Assembly: GCF_949987535.1 (NCBI RefSeq)
Contig: NC_080066.1
Span: 95,492,413-95,556,412, forward strand
Reading direction: 5' to 3'
Length of the DNA stretch: 64,000 bases
From: Balaenoptera acutorostrata
Lineage: Eukaryota; Chordata; Mammalia; Artiodactyla; Balaenopteridae
Below the pieces are notes generated by a model. It was not told the origin of the DNA and did no database searches. It saw only the letters and a list, made by a program, of their open reading frames with translations. Positions 1 through 12,111 of this stretch are shown here, in pieces; position 1 is the stretch's first letter; the number at the start of each line of letters is the position of its first letter. Made by a program: the position numbers and the translations under genes.

Positions 1-841
1 TAGAACAATCCAGTAGAGAAATGACTTCTTCATCCATGGAATTACTCTAGGAATTTGGCTGGAGAACATGGTGGAGGCAGCACAAACCCAAAATCACAGA
101 GCTAAGAAGAAACCTAAAGATCATCTAGAGATTTGGAGGTTGTTTGGTTTCTGTTTTTGTTTTTGTTTTTGTTTTAACAGAACTAGGATCTACTGGAGGG
201 GCTGCAGACAGAATATTTCAAGCCAGAGGAGTTACATACAGGGTCCAGGAAAGGAAGTCCTGATCCTGGCAACCCCAGTAGTAGAACCTGGTCTTCCCAG
301 GACTGGAGGTGACACAGAAAAAACAGAAGGGAAGAAACTCAGTCTTTCTGGGGCTTCTGCATGCTCTGGGAAAGCTCTGTCCATGGAAAAAGGTCAACAG
401 CTTGAACATAGTCAAAGGATAAGAGTTAGAACAAGCTCTAAGTGGGAATGAGATCTCTTTTAATTCAGAAGAATCCCCTTTGTGTATCACCCATGTGTAT
501 ACTTCTCCCTTCTGCTCACATAGCATTTGCTTTAAGACAATGATTCTCAAGGGGCTGGAGGGTGGGGAAAAAGCATAGCAGATTCCCCTGGGTAGGCAAG
601 AAAGGAAGGTGTTGTGGGCGTTTACAATTTTCCCAACTGACTCTGGTATGTTCCTCTCTCTGCCTCTCTGAGAACCGCTGCTCTAGAAGTCACCTGGAGG
701 GAAAAGAAAGAAAGGCTGCTGATTTGTGGGGGTCAGCGTGCCTTCTGCTGGTCCACCTAGAGTGGTAGCAAAAGGAATGTAGTTTTAAAAATTACCATAT
801 CAATGGTGCATCCAATCTGGAATGATCTCAAACTCTTTGTC

Positions 842-1192
842 TTAATCCACTCGGGCTGGAGTATCATAGACTGGGTGGCTTATACACAACAGAAATTTAT
901 TTCTCGCAATTCTGGAGGCTGGGAGACCAAGATCAAAGCACCAGCAGATTTGGTATCTGGTGAGGGCTCACTTCTTGGTTCACAGACAGCTGTCTTCTTG
1001 CTGCATCCTCACATGGAAGAAGGATCAAAGGAGCTCTCTAGGGTCTCTTTTATAAGGGCACTAATCTCGTTCACAAGGGTTCCACTCTCATGACCAAATC
1101 ACTTCCCAAAGAACACACCTTCCAGTACCTCACATTGGGGATTTCAACGTATGAATTTGGGGGGGATACAAACCTTCAGTCTATAGCACTCT
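842..1192 (-). mobile_element. MLT1-type MaLR LTR, minus strand
   Basis: Reverse complement of an MLT1A/B LTR: 'agactgggtggctta', 'agaaatttatttctc', 'ggtgagggctcacttcttgg', 'ttttataagggcactaatct' and the 'gtctatagca' end. Confidence 0.85.
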
Positions 1193-1382
1193 TCAGTCAA
1201 CCTCAAAATCACTTTAGCGCCACCCCAGGAATTTCATATTAAGATGTAAGAACCTTACAGGGAGATAACATCCAAACTAAATCTTCTCTCCTCCAAAATG
1301 AGAAGGATTATTATATGAAAAAGGTAGTAGACTTGTTCTTGATTTATTAATTCAGTTAGTCAACAAGTATTTATTCAAGACT

Positions 1383-1890
1383 GTATTAGCTCTCTATTTC
1401 TGCTGTAACAAATTAGAGCAAATTTAGTGGTTTAAAACAACATACATTTGTTATCTTATGGTTCTGGATGTCAGAAGTTCAAAGTAGGTCTCACTGGGCT
1501 AAAATCAAGGTGTTGGCCGGGCTGTTTTCCTGGAGGCTCCAGGAGGGAATCCAATTTCTGTTTTTTCCAGTTTCTAGAGGCTGCCCACATTCCTTGGCTC
1601 ATGGCCCCTTTCATCTTCAAAGCCATGTCCAGCAATGGACAAGGAGTCCTTCTCACACCATCTCTGATTTTCCCCCTTCTGCCTCCCTCTTCCACTCATA
1701 AGGACTCTCTTGATCACACTGAGCCTGACAGATAATCCAGGATAATATCCCCATCTCCAGGTCAGTTGATTAGCAACCTTAATCCCATCTGCAACCTGAA
1801 TTCCCCTTTGCCATGCAAGCTAGCATATTCACAGGTTCTTGGGATTAAGAAATAGACATTTTTGAGGAGCCATTACTCTGCCTACCACAG
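1383..1890 (-). mobile_element. MLT1-type MaLR LTR, older subfamily, minus strand
   Basis: Reverse MLT1C/D-like LTR: 'tgtattagctctctatttct', 'aggctccaggaggga', 'gataatccaggataatatc', 'ggagccattactctgcctac'. Confidence 0.75.
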
Positions 1891-2069
1891 AGGCTAGCGC
1901 AGTCTGAGTAATATTCCAGAGGCTGCTCCAGAGAGCAGAAGTAGGACCAGTGAGTGGCAGTCAAAATGCTCAGTTGGTTATCGTAAATCATACCTCAACA
2001 AAGCTTTTAAAAAGTTAAAGCTTGACATTCAAGGCCCCCCATAACCTAATAGTTGTGGCTACCGCTTTT

Positions 2070-2230
2070 TGAGAGTTTACTATGACTTTATATATATATA
2101 TATATTATCACCAATTATCCTCACAACAGCCCTGTGAGGCAGGGGACACTCTATTCCCCTTCTATAGCTCAGAGAGAGAAAGTGAATGGCCCAGGCTTAT
2201 GCCTCTAGGCAACAGCAAAACCGTGATTGG
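2070..2230. repeat. MIR-like fragment with TA microsatellite
   Basis: A (TA)n run at 2091-2105 followed by 'cctcacaacagccctgtgag' and 'atagctcagagagag', typical of MIR. Confidence 0.6.
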
Positions 2231-2639
2231 AGCTGAGTCCGTGTGAACTCCATGGTCTGTGCACTAACTTCCAGGATCTTCTTTCAGCACATCCGCCACA
2301 CTCCACCAAGGCACCCTGTGCCCCAGTTCTAAGGATGAGGTCACCGAACCAACATGTACACTCCCATTACAACATCCCTAAAGGATCCATTTCAAAGCTA
2401 CTTCCTCTGAGAAGCCTTCCTTGTCCCCTTCACTCACAAGTCCTTGCCTCTTCTTGTGGGTGACATAGCTCTACTGACCATTTCCAACAGAGTGGTTTTC
2501 AGTCTTTCTTATGGTGGTCTGTTACAGATCACCTTCTTTCACTAGATTCTAATCTCTCTGAGAGTGGGAGCCCTTCTTACTCATTTTTGTAACCTCGTAG
2601 TGCCTTGTCAGTTCATTGTGCATTGTGCATTCAAAACTG

Positions 2640-3870
2640 TTTTTTGAGATACTTTGAGTCAAGATGGCTCTGTGAGTTCACTCTTTAGGCACTCCCTCTG
2701 CTCAAAATACAGCAGGGATAGATAAAACATTAAAAGAAAACACCAAAATGATAGTGCTGAGCTCAAAAATAAGATTATCATCTCTGTGGCTCTGAACTAA
2801 ATAGAAACACAAAGTCAGGAGCAGGACTGAAGCCTCAAGGCTGCAAGAATCCTAGTAGAAATCAGGGGTGGCAGCCAGGTACTTGGGGGGAAAAAATGAT
2901 CCAGTCTGGGTCAGGGGCTAGAGTCAGGCTTAGTGCTTGAAGCCAGGGCTTGGGACAGCTTCTCCACTAGAGGAATGAGACTGACAAACATAGTCCCTGA
3001 CAGCTGCCAGAGAGATAGCTTACTTGGGTTATAAAGGACATTTTATATAAATAATAAAAGATTTAGGGTGGGATGATAATGAAAACAATATATGGCGAAA
3101 TTAGTGGAGTGGAGGAAGACTACAAAAGCAGCAAAGTGCCACTGGGGTAGTAAAGCAAAGACCCATGGATAACATCTCCACAAACCTAGGTGGCAAAGCA
3201 TTCCTCTGAACCCACAAATTCAGGCAGGCAACAATAAATCCTATCAGCTATAAGACTTGTGTGGGATCAGGCAAAAAAAGACCAAGAGAAAAAAATTGTA
3301 TTGTTATATCGTTTTGCTTTATCCAGAAAGCAATGGAGTAACATTTAAGACAGTCAAAGACAGAAAATGTGAACACAGATTTTGTATCCAGCCAAACTGA
3401 TCTTCAAGTATAAAGGCTGTAGAGAAACTGTTAGGAATATTGCAAACACTCAGAGACTACTGTTCATCCTGAGAGTTCTATGAGTTATTTCTGAGAAATC
3501 AACCAAAAAAAGTGTTTCAGATAACTAAAAAAAAGAAACCGAGAGACACAGACATAAAGACTGGCAGCTAGAAGGTAGTGTGTGAGTGACTCAGCTTTGA
3601 CTCTATGTAAGAGGACAAACCCTTAGGAAAATGTGGGACAACGAGATGGAAGGAACCGGGATCACTAAATAAGCTTCTGGAAAAGAGCTACCTACTAGCC
3701 TTAGACTTTTCACCTCTAGACAGTTGGATGAGAGCAAAAGAAACTATTTTGTTTGAGCCATTGTGTTTTGTATTCTCTTTGTTATATCAATTTACCCTGT
3801 ATTCTAATATTATAAAAATTGCTACATGGAAGTGGAGCTGCTACCATAACAAGAACCTAAGATACAGGGT
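2640..3870. mobile_element. Ancient L1-like remnant
   Basis: Degenerate AT-rich sequence; 'tttgtatccagccaaactga' with 'cttcaagtataaaggc' is recognisable as old L1 ORF2-derived. No open frame of meaningful length. Confidence 0.5.
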
Positions 3871-4597
3871 TTCGGCTTACTGGTAAGGCAGACTATGAAA
3901 AAGAAACAGATTTTGTGGGCTGGATATTTGGTGACATGTCAGAATTTCTGGAAAAACTCTTCCCTGTGAAAACTTGGAAGACAGTCCTATGAAGCTATCA
4001 GCTCTAGGGAAAATGGTTGGAAAAAGCCATAATGTTAATATTGCTCTTAGACATGCCAAGGCAGCTCCCTGCCCCAGGCCCTGCACCTGCCAGGGAGTGC
4101 CATGCTGTGATGTGCCCTCCTCCAGTGGCTGGGATTGGCAAGGGCCAGAAATGCCATAGTGCTGGGAAACTCCAGTCTGATTCTTCTAAATCCCCCTCTG
4201 ATGCCTGGGATTGGTCACAGCCAGCAGCACCATCTAGGCAGAGCACCTGAGCCCAGACTGGACCTGAGTGGGCCCTGGGAACCACTTCTCCTCTTCTGGG
4301 CTCTCTCCAACTCTCTTTACTGACCCATCCCCAGGCTATAGTTATGGTTTGTCCTTTTTTTTTTTTTTTTTTAATTGAACTGTCCTTGTCTGGTCAATAA
4401 ATGGTGCCTAGATAATTAGATAGGCATAGGAGGAAAAAATAAATTACCTTATACCATATACAAATATAATTCCAGATAAAGACCTTGATTTAAAAAGAAA
4501 ATCTTTAAAACTTTACAAAGAATATGTAGGAGAATATCTATACAACTTTGGGGGTAGGAAATAATTTCTTAAACAAGTCACAAAAAGATATAAAGTT

Positions 4598-4958
4598 GGG
4601 ACTTCCCTGGTCGTCCAGTGGTTAAGAATCATCCTTCCAAAGCAGGGGATGCAGGTTCAATCCCTGGTCGGGGAACTAAGATCCCACATACTGCGGGGCA
4701 ACTAAGCCAGCACACCGTAACTACTGAGCCCGTGTGCCCCAACTAGAGAGCCCACACACCACAACTACTGAGCCCACGCACTCTGGAGCCCGTGCGCCAC
4801 AACTATAGAGAAGCCCACATGCAGCAACTAGAGAAGCTCGCATGCCACAATAAATAGCCTGCACGCTACAACAAAAGATCCCGCATGCCACAACGAAGAT
4901 CCCACGTGCCACAACTGAGACCCGACGCAGCCAAATAATAAAATAAAAAAAATTTTTA
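4598..4958 (+). repeat. CHR SINE
   Basis: Long-type CHR SINE, diverged, with repeated 'caactactgagcc'-like units and an A/AATA tail. Confidence 0.92.
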
Positions 4959-5183
4959 AATCCTCTTTAAAAAAAGCTATAAAGTAAAACATTAATACAT
5001 TTGACTAGATTAAAATTTTAAACTTCTGTGCAAAAACAGACAAACTTCTGTACAAAAGATAAGTTGCAACCAGGAAAAGACAGTTTGCTGTAGACAATTA
5101 AAGAAAAACAGTGTCCCATAAATATTTGAAATTATGCTCACTAGTAATTGATGAAATATAAATTAAAACAAAAATGAGATATC

Positions 5184-5558
5184 GGGCTTCCCTGGTGGCG
5201 CGGTGATTAAGAATCCACCTGCCATTGCAGGGGACACAGGTTTGAGCCCTGGTCCGGGAAGATCCCTGGTCTGGGAAGATGCCATGGCGCAACTAAGCCC
5301 GTGCACCACAACTACTGAGCCTGCGCTCTAGAGCCCATGAGCCACAACTACTGAGCCCGTGTGCCACAACTACTGAAGCCCACGCGCCTAGAGTCTGTGC
5401 TCTGCAACAAGAGAAGCCACTGCAATGAGAAGCACGCACACTGCAATGAAGAGTAGCCCCCGCTCGCCACAGCTAGAGAAAGCCCACGCACAGCAACAAA
5501 GACCCAACACAGCCAAAAATAAAATAAATAAATTAAATAAATAAATTTATTTTTAAAA
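5184..5558 (+). repeat. CHR SINE
   Basis: Long-type CHR SINE starting 'gggcttccctggtggcgcgg', AATAAAT tail. Confidence 0.93.
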
Positions 5559-5810
5559 AATGATATATCATTTTACACCCACCAGATTGTTAAAAAAATT
5601 TTTTTAAGTACTATTGGGAATGTGGAGCAATGGGAACTCTCAGTCACTGCTGGGGAAAATGTTAGTTTTACAGCCACTTTGAGAGAGAGCTTGGCAATAT
5701 CTAGCAGAGTTGGAGATTCCTAAGACCCAGCTTGAAATTTTCCTGTGCATGTAAGAGACAGACCTAAGCAAGAATGTTCATTGCAGAGAAAACCATAATT
5801 CAAAAAGATA

Positions 5811-6131
5811 CGGGGGTCTTCCCTGGTGGCGCAGTGGTTGAGAACCTGCCTGCCAATGCAGGGGACACGGGTTCGAGCCTTGGTCTGGGAAGATCCCACA
5901 TGCCGCGGAGCAACTGGGCCCGTGAGCCACAACTACTGAGCCTGCGCGTCTGGAGCCTGTGCTCCGCAACAAGAGAGGCCGCGACAGTGAGAGGCCCACG
6001 CACCGCGATGAAGAGTGGCCCCTGCTTGCCACAAGTAGAGGAAGCCCTCGCGCAGCAACGAAGACCCAACACAGCCAAAAATAAATACAAGAAAAAAAAT
6101 TTTTTTTTTAATTCCTTTTAAAAAAAAAAAA
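5811..6131 (+). repeat. CHR SINE with target-site duplication
   Basis: Long-type CHR SINE flanked by AAAGATAC on both sides (5803-5810 and about 6132-6139). The next SINE begins immediately after the second copy. Confidence 0.93.
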
Positions 6132-6140
6132 GAAAGATAC

Positions 6141-6377
6141 AGGACTTCCCTGGTAGTCCAGTGGGTAAGACTCCACACTCCCAATGCAGGGCGCCCAGGT
6201 TCAATCCCTGGTCAGGGAACTAGAGCCCGCATGCCACAACCAAGGAGCCCGCATGCTGCAACTATGGGCCCCATGCCACAACTAAAGATTCCGCATGCTG
6301 CAACAAAGATCCTGCACGCTGCAACGAAGACCTGGCACAACCAAAATAAATAAATAAATAAAATAAATATTAAAAAA
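6141..6377 (+). repeat. CHR SINE, short subtype
   Basis: CHR SINE with 'gtagtccagtgggtaagact' head, 'ccgcatgctgcaac' units and AATA-rich tail. Confidence 0.92.
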
Positions 6378-6379
6378 AT

Positions 6380-6975
6380 GATACATGCACCCTGATGTTC
6401 ATCACAGCACTATTTACAATAGCCAGGACATGGAAGCAACCTAAATGTCCATCAACAGAGGAATGGATAAAGATGTGGTACATATATACAATGGAATATT
6501 ACTCAGCCATAAAAGGAAGGAAATAGTACCATTTGAAGAGATATGGATAGACCTAGAAACTGTCATACAGAGTGAAGTAATTCAGAAAGAGGAAAACAAA
6601 TATCATATAACATCGCTTATATGTGGAATCTAGAAAAATGGTACAGATGAACTTATTTGCAAAGCAGAAATACAGACACAGATGTAGAGAACAAACTTAT
6701 GGATACCAAGGGGGGAAGGGGGGGGGTGGGATGAATTGGGACATTAGGATTGACACATATACACTGCTATGTATAAAACAGATAACTAATGAGGACCTAC
6801 TATATAGTACAGGGAACTCTACTCAATGCTCTGTGGTGACCTAAATGGGAAGGAAGTCTAAAAAAGAGGGGAAATATGTATATGTATAACTGACTCACTT
6901 TGCTGTACAGCAGAAACTAACACAACGTTGTAAAGCAACCATACTCCAATAAAAATGAATTTTAAAAAATTAAAA
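6380..6975 (+). mobile_element. Truncated young L1, 3' end
   Basis: 5'-truncated cetartiodactyl L1: 'tttacaatagccaggacatg', 'tggaatattactcagccat', 3' UTR G-rich tract at about 6711-6729 and the 'ccatactccaataaaaatg' end. Any peptide here is an ORF2 fragment. Confidence 0.88.
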
Positions 6976-7539
6976 ATTAAAAATAATATTTTGAAATGTT
7001 CAAAATGTTTGAATGTTCATTGCAACGTTCAAATTATTGATACAAAAATGTAGAAACTAATTGTCCATCAATAGAGAACGGAAGAATTGTGTTGTGTTCA
7101 TACAGTGGAAAAATGTACAGCAGTTTATATGAATGAACTAGACCTACACATCAAAATGGATGTCTTAAAAAAATAAATCGTATGTACTTATATTTTGTTA
7201 ATGGATATGTAAATGTAATGAAAGTATAAAACATGCAGGGGGGAGGATAAATACAGTACCAGTTTCAAATAACGGATATCTGGGGAGAGGAAGGAGAAAG
7301 GGGAATGGGATCAGGAAGTAGTACATGGGGGGTGGGGATAGGGCTTCAACGCTATCTGTATGTTTTATTTCTTTAAAAAAAAAGTCAAATATGGAAAAAG
7401 TTTGAGATTTATTTTCTTTTAGAGCTGGGTGATGGACACACACCCAGCTTTGTATTTGTCTCAATACTTTTCTGAGTGTTAGAAATATTTTCTAATTTAA
7501 AAAATATTGAGGGATTATTTTCGCCCTCATTTTCTTCAT

Positions 7540-7720
7540 AGATAGTATGGGGATAATTCTCACAGCATAGATTTGTGGTCAAGGGCATGTGAAAGTTACT
7601 TAACTTTTCTGTGCCTCATTGGGAAAAATGGGGATAAGAGTCTCCAGCCCAAACCATTGTTAAGAATATTAAATACGTTAATAATGTAAAGCTCTTTAAA
7701 AAACAAACTGTTGTGTTTAT
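7540..7720. repeat. MIR fragment
   Basis: 'gtgaaagttacttaactttt' followed by 'ctgtgcctcattgggaaaa' matches MIR. Confidence 0.7.
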
Positions 7721-8345
7721 TAAATAAGCTAGGACATATTATAGTTTGAGGATTAAAAATAATAAAGTTCACAAAGGTATAAGAAGAATGCCTAGTCTGG
7801 AGTAAATGCTTGAACAGAGTGTTAGAAACAATGATTATAGTTTGAAATAGTTTCCAGCTATCAAAAGAGGACCCATGATCTGATTAAAAGAAATAATAGA
7901 ATTAGAAGAAGGCAGCACAGTTCCAATAATATTCAGTGTATTTCTAGAAGACACTACTGATGCATTGCAAACCTCAATTTCCATAAGGTTTAACACTTTT
8001 CTCATCCCAAGTTTGCAACTGAGAGTAATGAGAGATAGTGCTGGTAGAAATACATGCTGTAATTTACCATAAAATTCTGAGCAAGTAACAAATGATTCTG
8101 GCTCTCCTTTTTTTCTCATTTGTAAATTTCAGTAGTTGGACCAAGGTACCTCTAGGTCACAAACAAAAAAGTATTTCCTAACAAATGAAGATTTAAATGT
8201 TTTGAGGATGACATTTATTATTTTCATCCATTTTACATGTTATATGTTTTACATAATATAACATTTCATTTTAATAAAAGACTGCTACCAATCTTTAAAA
8301 ATATATTGAAAAATTGTTTGTTGAACTGGGTTATGGTTTGGGGCT
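7720..8345. other. Intergenic, no gene recognised
   Basis: AT-rich sequence with short chance frames only; no repeat family could be named with confidence. Confidence 0.5.
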
Positions 8346-8690
8346 TGTCGAAAGAAAAAAAACACACAACCTAAGAGTTGCGAGTTATGTTGTATTCGGG
8401 GATTTTACTGGGGACTATAGCCTGGGAGACGGCCTCTCCTCTCATATAGCTCTGAGGAACTTACCAAAGACGTAAGAGAGCAGCCACGATATATAGAAGT
8501 CTTTGCTGGAAAACTACAAGTAGCCAAACATCAAAAATCACTGCTAATCACAAAAAACAGACCTCTAAAGTTAATGATTTTAGCACTTTTCTAGGTACAG
8601 GACGATGCAAGAATCTGGGCTCATTGAAATTATTCCTTTGATATGCACCTTAACTATCTAGGGCCAGCATCCTGTTTTTCTCTCTCATGA
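8346..8690 (-). mobile_element. Endogenous retrovirus LTR (ERV1/gammaretrovirus-like), minus strand
   Basis: Read on the minus strand it has a TATATA box (complement near 8489-8496), an R/U5 with CTCAGAGCTAT and CCCAGGCTATAGTCCCC, a decayed poly(A) signal, the AACTCGCAACTC block typical of ERV1 LTR ends, and a CA terminus at 8346. No gag, pol or env frame is visible nearby, so this is probably a solo LTR. The upstream boundary is uncertain and could lie further right than 8690. Confidence 0.65.
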
Positions 8691-9199
8691 ATTCCCCTCC
8701 AGGTGCACCCTGGGGGTTAGGAGCAGAGGCTCCAGTGGCTAATGGCTTGATAGCGGGCAACCTTTGTAGTTTACTGAAGTGGCAGCCAGTATTTCTTGTC
8801 CACAGGCTCCAGCAATCTCCCGGGAGTCTCCAGTTACATTTTGCCCAGTAAGCATTTGCAGACCTTGTTTCCGTGTGGCATCCCCACACCTCCAGCCACC
8901 CGGTTAGGACACCCTGGGCCTCCACTTTGCTGGGATGGCTCCGCCCACCTAGCTCTCTCCTCCTCTGCCCTGCCCTAGCGTCCCCACTCTCCTTAGCTCG
9001 TTCTCGACCGACTTCGTAACGCTTTCCTTGTCTCCCAAAGCACGACCTTCTTGGGCGAAAAAGAACTGTGCTCACAGTTCTCTTATATTCTTTGCGGCCA
9101 AGTCAATCCTTGTTGAGTTAAATTTTACCGCCGGAGAGGACAAACTTAAGACAGCTTTAACAAAAAATGTTATTGCCAGACGCAGGCCTTCAGAGACGG

Positions 9200-9580
9200 T
9201 GCAATGTTCTCTGCGTGATGGGAGCACCCAACCGTTGACCTCCGGGCGGGGGAGCGCTCACTCCGGCCACCGCAGCCGCGCTCGGCTCCCGGGCCTGCAG
9301 CTGGGGCCCCTCCAGGCCGCGGACAAAGGGGCTTGTGTCCCGCCGCCCTGCGGGAGCCTTTCCCTGCCGGCCGCCGAGAGGCCTCTGCCGGGGCTTGGGC
9401 AGAGCGAATTGCGTGCGACCCCGCGCGCGGCCCGGGTCCCTGGTGGGCCAGCCGAGCCCGCCGGTTAGGCCGCTCTAGCCCCGGCCCCGCGTGCTGGAGC
9501 CTCTAAGGGCACAGCCTCCCGGCCCCGGCCCCTACTCTTCCCGACGCTCCCCTAGTCGGAGCCGGTGGGCAGAAAGGCGC
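9200..9580. promoter_or_regulatory. Orphan CpG island
   Basis: About 380 bp that is far richer in G+C and CpG than its surroundings, with GGGCGG-type and GCGCGC stretches. No exon, gene start or known repeat is evident. A 146-codon frame runs through it, but it resembles nothing I know and its composition alone explains its length. Confidence 0.6.
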
Positions 9581-9799
9581 CTGCGGCAATAGCGTGAACT
9601 TTGCTCAAAGTTCAGGCACAGCCCTCCGACTGGGAGCCTTTTGGGTTCTCAAGGATAGAAATGTAAAATTCCTACTTCCCTTTTAACGATCCAGGGGCCT
9701 CCTCCACCTCAGTGTCTTAGGCAGAGCCCAAACAGCTTCTCTCCTTTGCTTTATCCCAGGGAAAAACTGAAGGATTGTGGGGGAAAAGAGAGAAGTCGT

Positions 9800-9941
9800 G
9801 CCTAACAGTAACTGAACTTCAGCCAATTGCCAGGTACTTTTCTAGGCACTTAGATACTGTTTCAGTTAATCCTCAAAAGGGCTTGTGAAATAAATATTGT
9901 TTTCACATTTTGTCTTTACATTCTTAGAAAACTGAGGTTAG
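9800..9941. repeat. MIR fragment
   Basis: 'ggtacttttctaggcactta', 'gttaatcctcaaaagggctt' and 'ttagaaaactgaggtta'. It is cut by the SINE that begins at about 9942. Confidence 0.7.
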
Positions 9942-10383
9942 GACTTCACTGGTGGTCCAGTGATTAAGGCTCCACGCTTGCCGGGACTTCCCTGGTGGCG
10001 CAGTGGTTAAGAATCCGCCTGCCAATGCAGGGGTCACAGGTTTGAGCCCTGGCCCGGTAAGATCCCACATGCTGCGGAGCAACTAAGCCCGAGCGCCACA
10101 ACTACTGAAGCCTGCGCGCCTAGAGGCCGTGCTCCGCAACAAGAGAAGCCACAGCAATGAGAAGCCCGCGCACGGCAGCAAAGAGTAACCCTGCTTGCCA
10201 CAACTAGAGAAAGCCCGCGCTCGGCAACAAAGACCCAACGCAGCTAAAAATAAATAAATAAATAAATAAAATTTAAAAGAAAAAAATGTCTCCATGCTTC
10301 CAATGCAGGGGGCGCAGGTTTGGTCCCTGGCAGGGGAACTAAGATCCCACAAGCAGCTTGGCATGGCCCAAAAAAAAAAAGAA
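9942..10383 (+). repeat. CHR SINE split by a second CHR SINE
   Basis: Outer short SINE: head at 9942-9982 and body/tail at 10287-10383. The inner long SINE sits at 9983-10286. The outer element's 'ctccacgcttgcc' before the insertion is repeated as 'ctccatgcttcc' after it, as a target-site duplication. Confidence 0.88.
9983..10286 (+). repeat. CHR SINE nested inside another SINE
   Basis: Complete long-type CHR SINE with (AATA)n tail, inserted into the older short SINE. Confidence 0.92.
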
Positions 10384-10836
10384 AAAAGAAAAAGCCTGAG
10401 GTTAGAATTTTCCCCTCTGTGTCTGCCCTAGGCACTGGTTAATAACTTTATCATCCATCAAATCCTCCAGTTACATATACATTTCCCTTTCCCCTTATTC
10501 CCACATCATTTAATGAATATTTATTGAGTGCCTACTGTGCACAAATGTGTGTGTGGTGTTGGGGGGCAGGTTCTGTAATGAATAAAGCAGACAAGGTCCC
10601 TGTGGTCACAAAACTGGGGGTGGGGTGGGGGGAATCACAACTAATTATTATAATATACAAGGGGAATGAGAGCCCTGAAGATGAATTCCCCAGGTGCTGG
10701 AGGAGGAGGCTTTATAATCTGGTCGGGGTTGGGAGAGGTCAGGGAGCTTTCAGAGCTGTTGTATTAGTCTGGGGGACAGGGGAGGTCTGAGGATGCTGAT
10801 GGCAGGAAGGACCCATTATAAAGAAACTAGGAGGGG

Positions 10837-10943
10837 AATTCCCTGGTGGTCCAGTGGTTAGGACTCCGCGTTTCCACTGCATGGGGCACGGGTTTGATCC
10901 CTGGTTGGGAAACTAAGATCCCACGTGCCTCCCAGCCTGGCCA

Positions 10944-10990
<47 letters not shown>

Positions 10991-10993
10991 AAG
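10837..10993 (+). repeat. Short CHR SINE with long (AATA)n tail
   Basis: Short SINE whose tail has grown into an ATAA microsatellite of about 12 units (10943-10993). Confidence 0.92.
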
Positions 10994-11617
10994 AAACTAG
11001 GAGATTGAAATCAACAGGACTTAAAGACTTGTTAGTTGTGGACGGTGACTGAAAAGTTGACCCAGCCTCTCTGCCACCTCTCCCCTCCCACAGTGGGGCA
11101 CTGGCGAGAAGGAAAAACTAGGTAGATCCCTGGGTTCTGATCCTGATTGAGTTCTTCCTTGCTTGGTGACATCATGGACAAATCACTGTTCTGTAAAGCC
11201 TTGGGAGACCTGCATTCCTTCCTTAGACTGCAGGCATGCCATGCCCTACGATGGTGTTCCTTAAACCCTGGGGGGGACATTGCAAAAAATGTAAGAGGAA
11301 CATGTAGGAAAACTACATTCCTCACTTACAGTAATTCAAATACTATAGTGGTGGTACTGGAAAATGGGATAGAAAGTCTAGAAATAAACCCAAATACATT
11401 TGTGAATGTAGTATATGACCAAGGAAGTAATACATAGAAATACAGAGAAGATTATTCAAGAAATGTTCAGAAAACATAGATTGTTCAATATGTGATTTTG
11501 GGACAATGAATAGCCATCTGGAAGAAAATTAATTTGGATCTATATCTCACTTCCTATTCCAAAATATATTTTAGATGACTCGAAACAATGAAAAATAAAC
11601 TTTAGAAGCACTAGAAG

Positions 11618-11929
11618 AGGGACTTCCCTGGTGGTGCAGTGGTTAAGAATCCGCCTGCCAGTGCAGGGGACACGGGTTCGAGCCCTGGTATGGGAAGATA
11701 CCACATGCCGTGGAGCAACTAAGCCTGTGCGCCACAACTACTGAGCCTGCGCTCTAGAGCCTGCGAGCCACAATTACTGAAGCCCATGTGCTACAACTAC
11801 TGAATCCCGTGCGCCTAGAGCCTGTGCTCTGCAACAAGAGAAGCCACCGCAATGAGAAGCCCACACACCGCAATGAAGACCCAACGCAGCCAAAGATAAA
11901 TAAATAAAATAAATAAATTTTTAAAAAAA
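11618..11929 (+). repeat. CHR SINE with clear target-site duplication
   Basis: Long-type CHR SINE. AGAAGCACTAGAAG occurs immediately before (11604-11617) and after (about 11930-11943). Confidence 0.95.
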
Positions 11930-12111
11930 AGAAGCACTAGAAGAAAACATACGCTTTTAAAAATAATGGAGTAGGAAAGTCCTTTCTAAGTAGTATAACA
12001 CAAAAGCCAGAAGCCACACACATACACATGCATACACAGACACATTCAAACAACAACAATAAAAAACACCATATACACTACGTATCACAGACAAAAGAAT
12101 AATTTTCTTTT

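Larger units (their letters stand above)
4380..7500 (+). mobile_element. Old L1 (L1M type) broken up by younger insertions
   Basis: Segments 4390-4597, 4960-5183, 5560-5800 and 6980-7490 read as successive parts of one old L1 3' region, for example 'ccagataaagaccttgattt', 'accagattgttaaaaaaatt' and 'ctaattgtccatcaatagag'. Four CHR SINEs and a younger L1 end separate them. Confidence 0.6.

Noticed and set aside
5774..6121. Frames encoding similar '[11 protein letters not shown]' peptides at many sites
   Set aside because: These are translations of CHR SINEs and recur in every copy; they are not genes.
6445..6844. Frames of 62 and 73 codons
   Set aside because: They are L1 ORF2 and 3' UTR fragments within the truncated L1 copy; the copy at 28,034-28,562 gives matching peptides.
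9028..9468. 146-codon frame in the orphan CpG island
   Set aside because: No recognisable protein, no splice sites in sensible places, and GC-rich composition favours long frames by chance.
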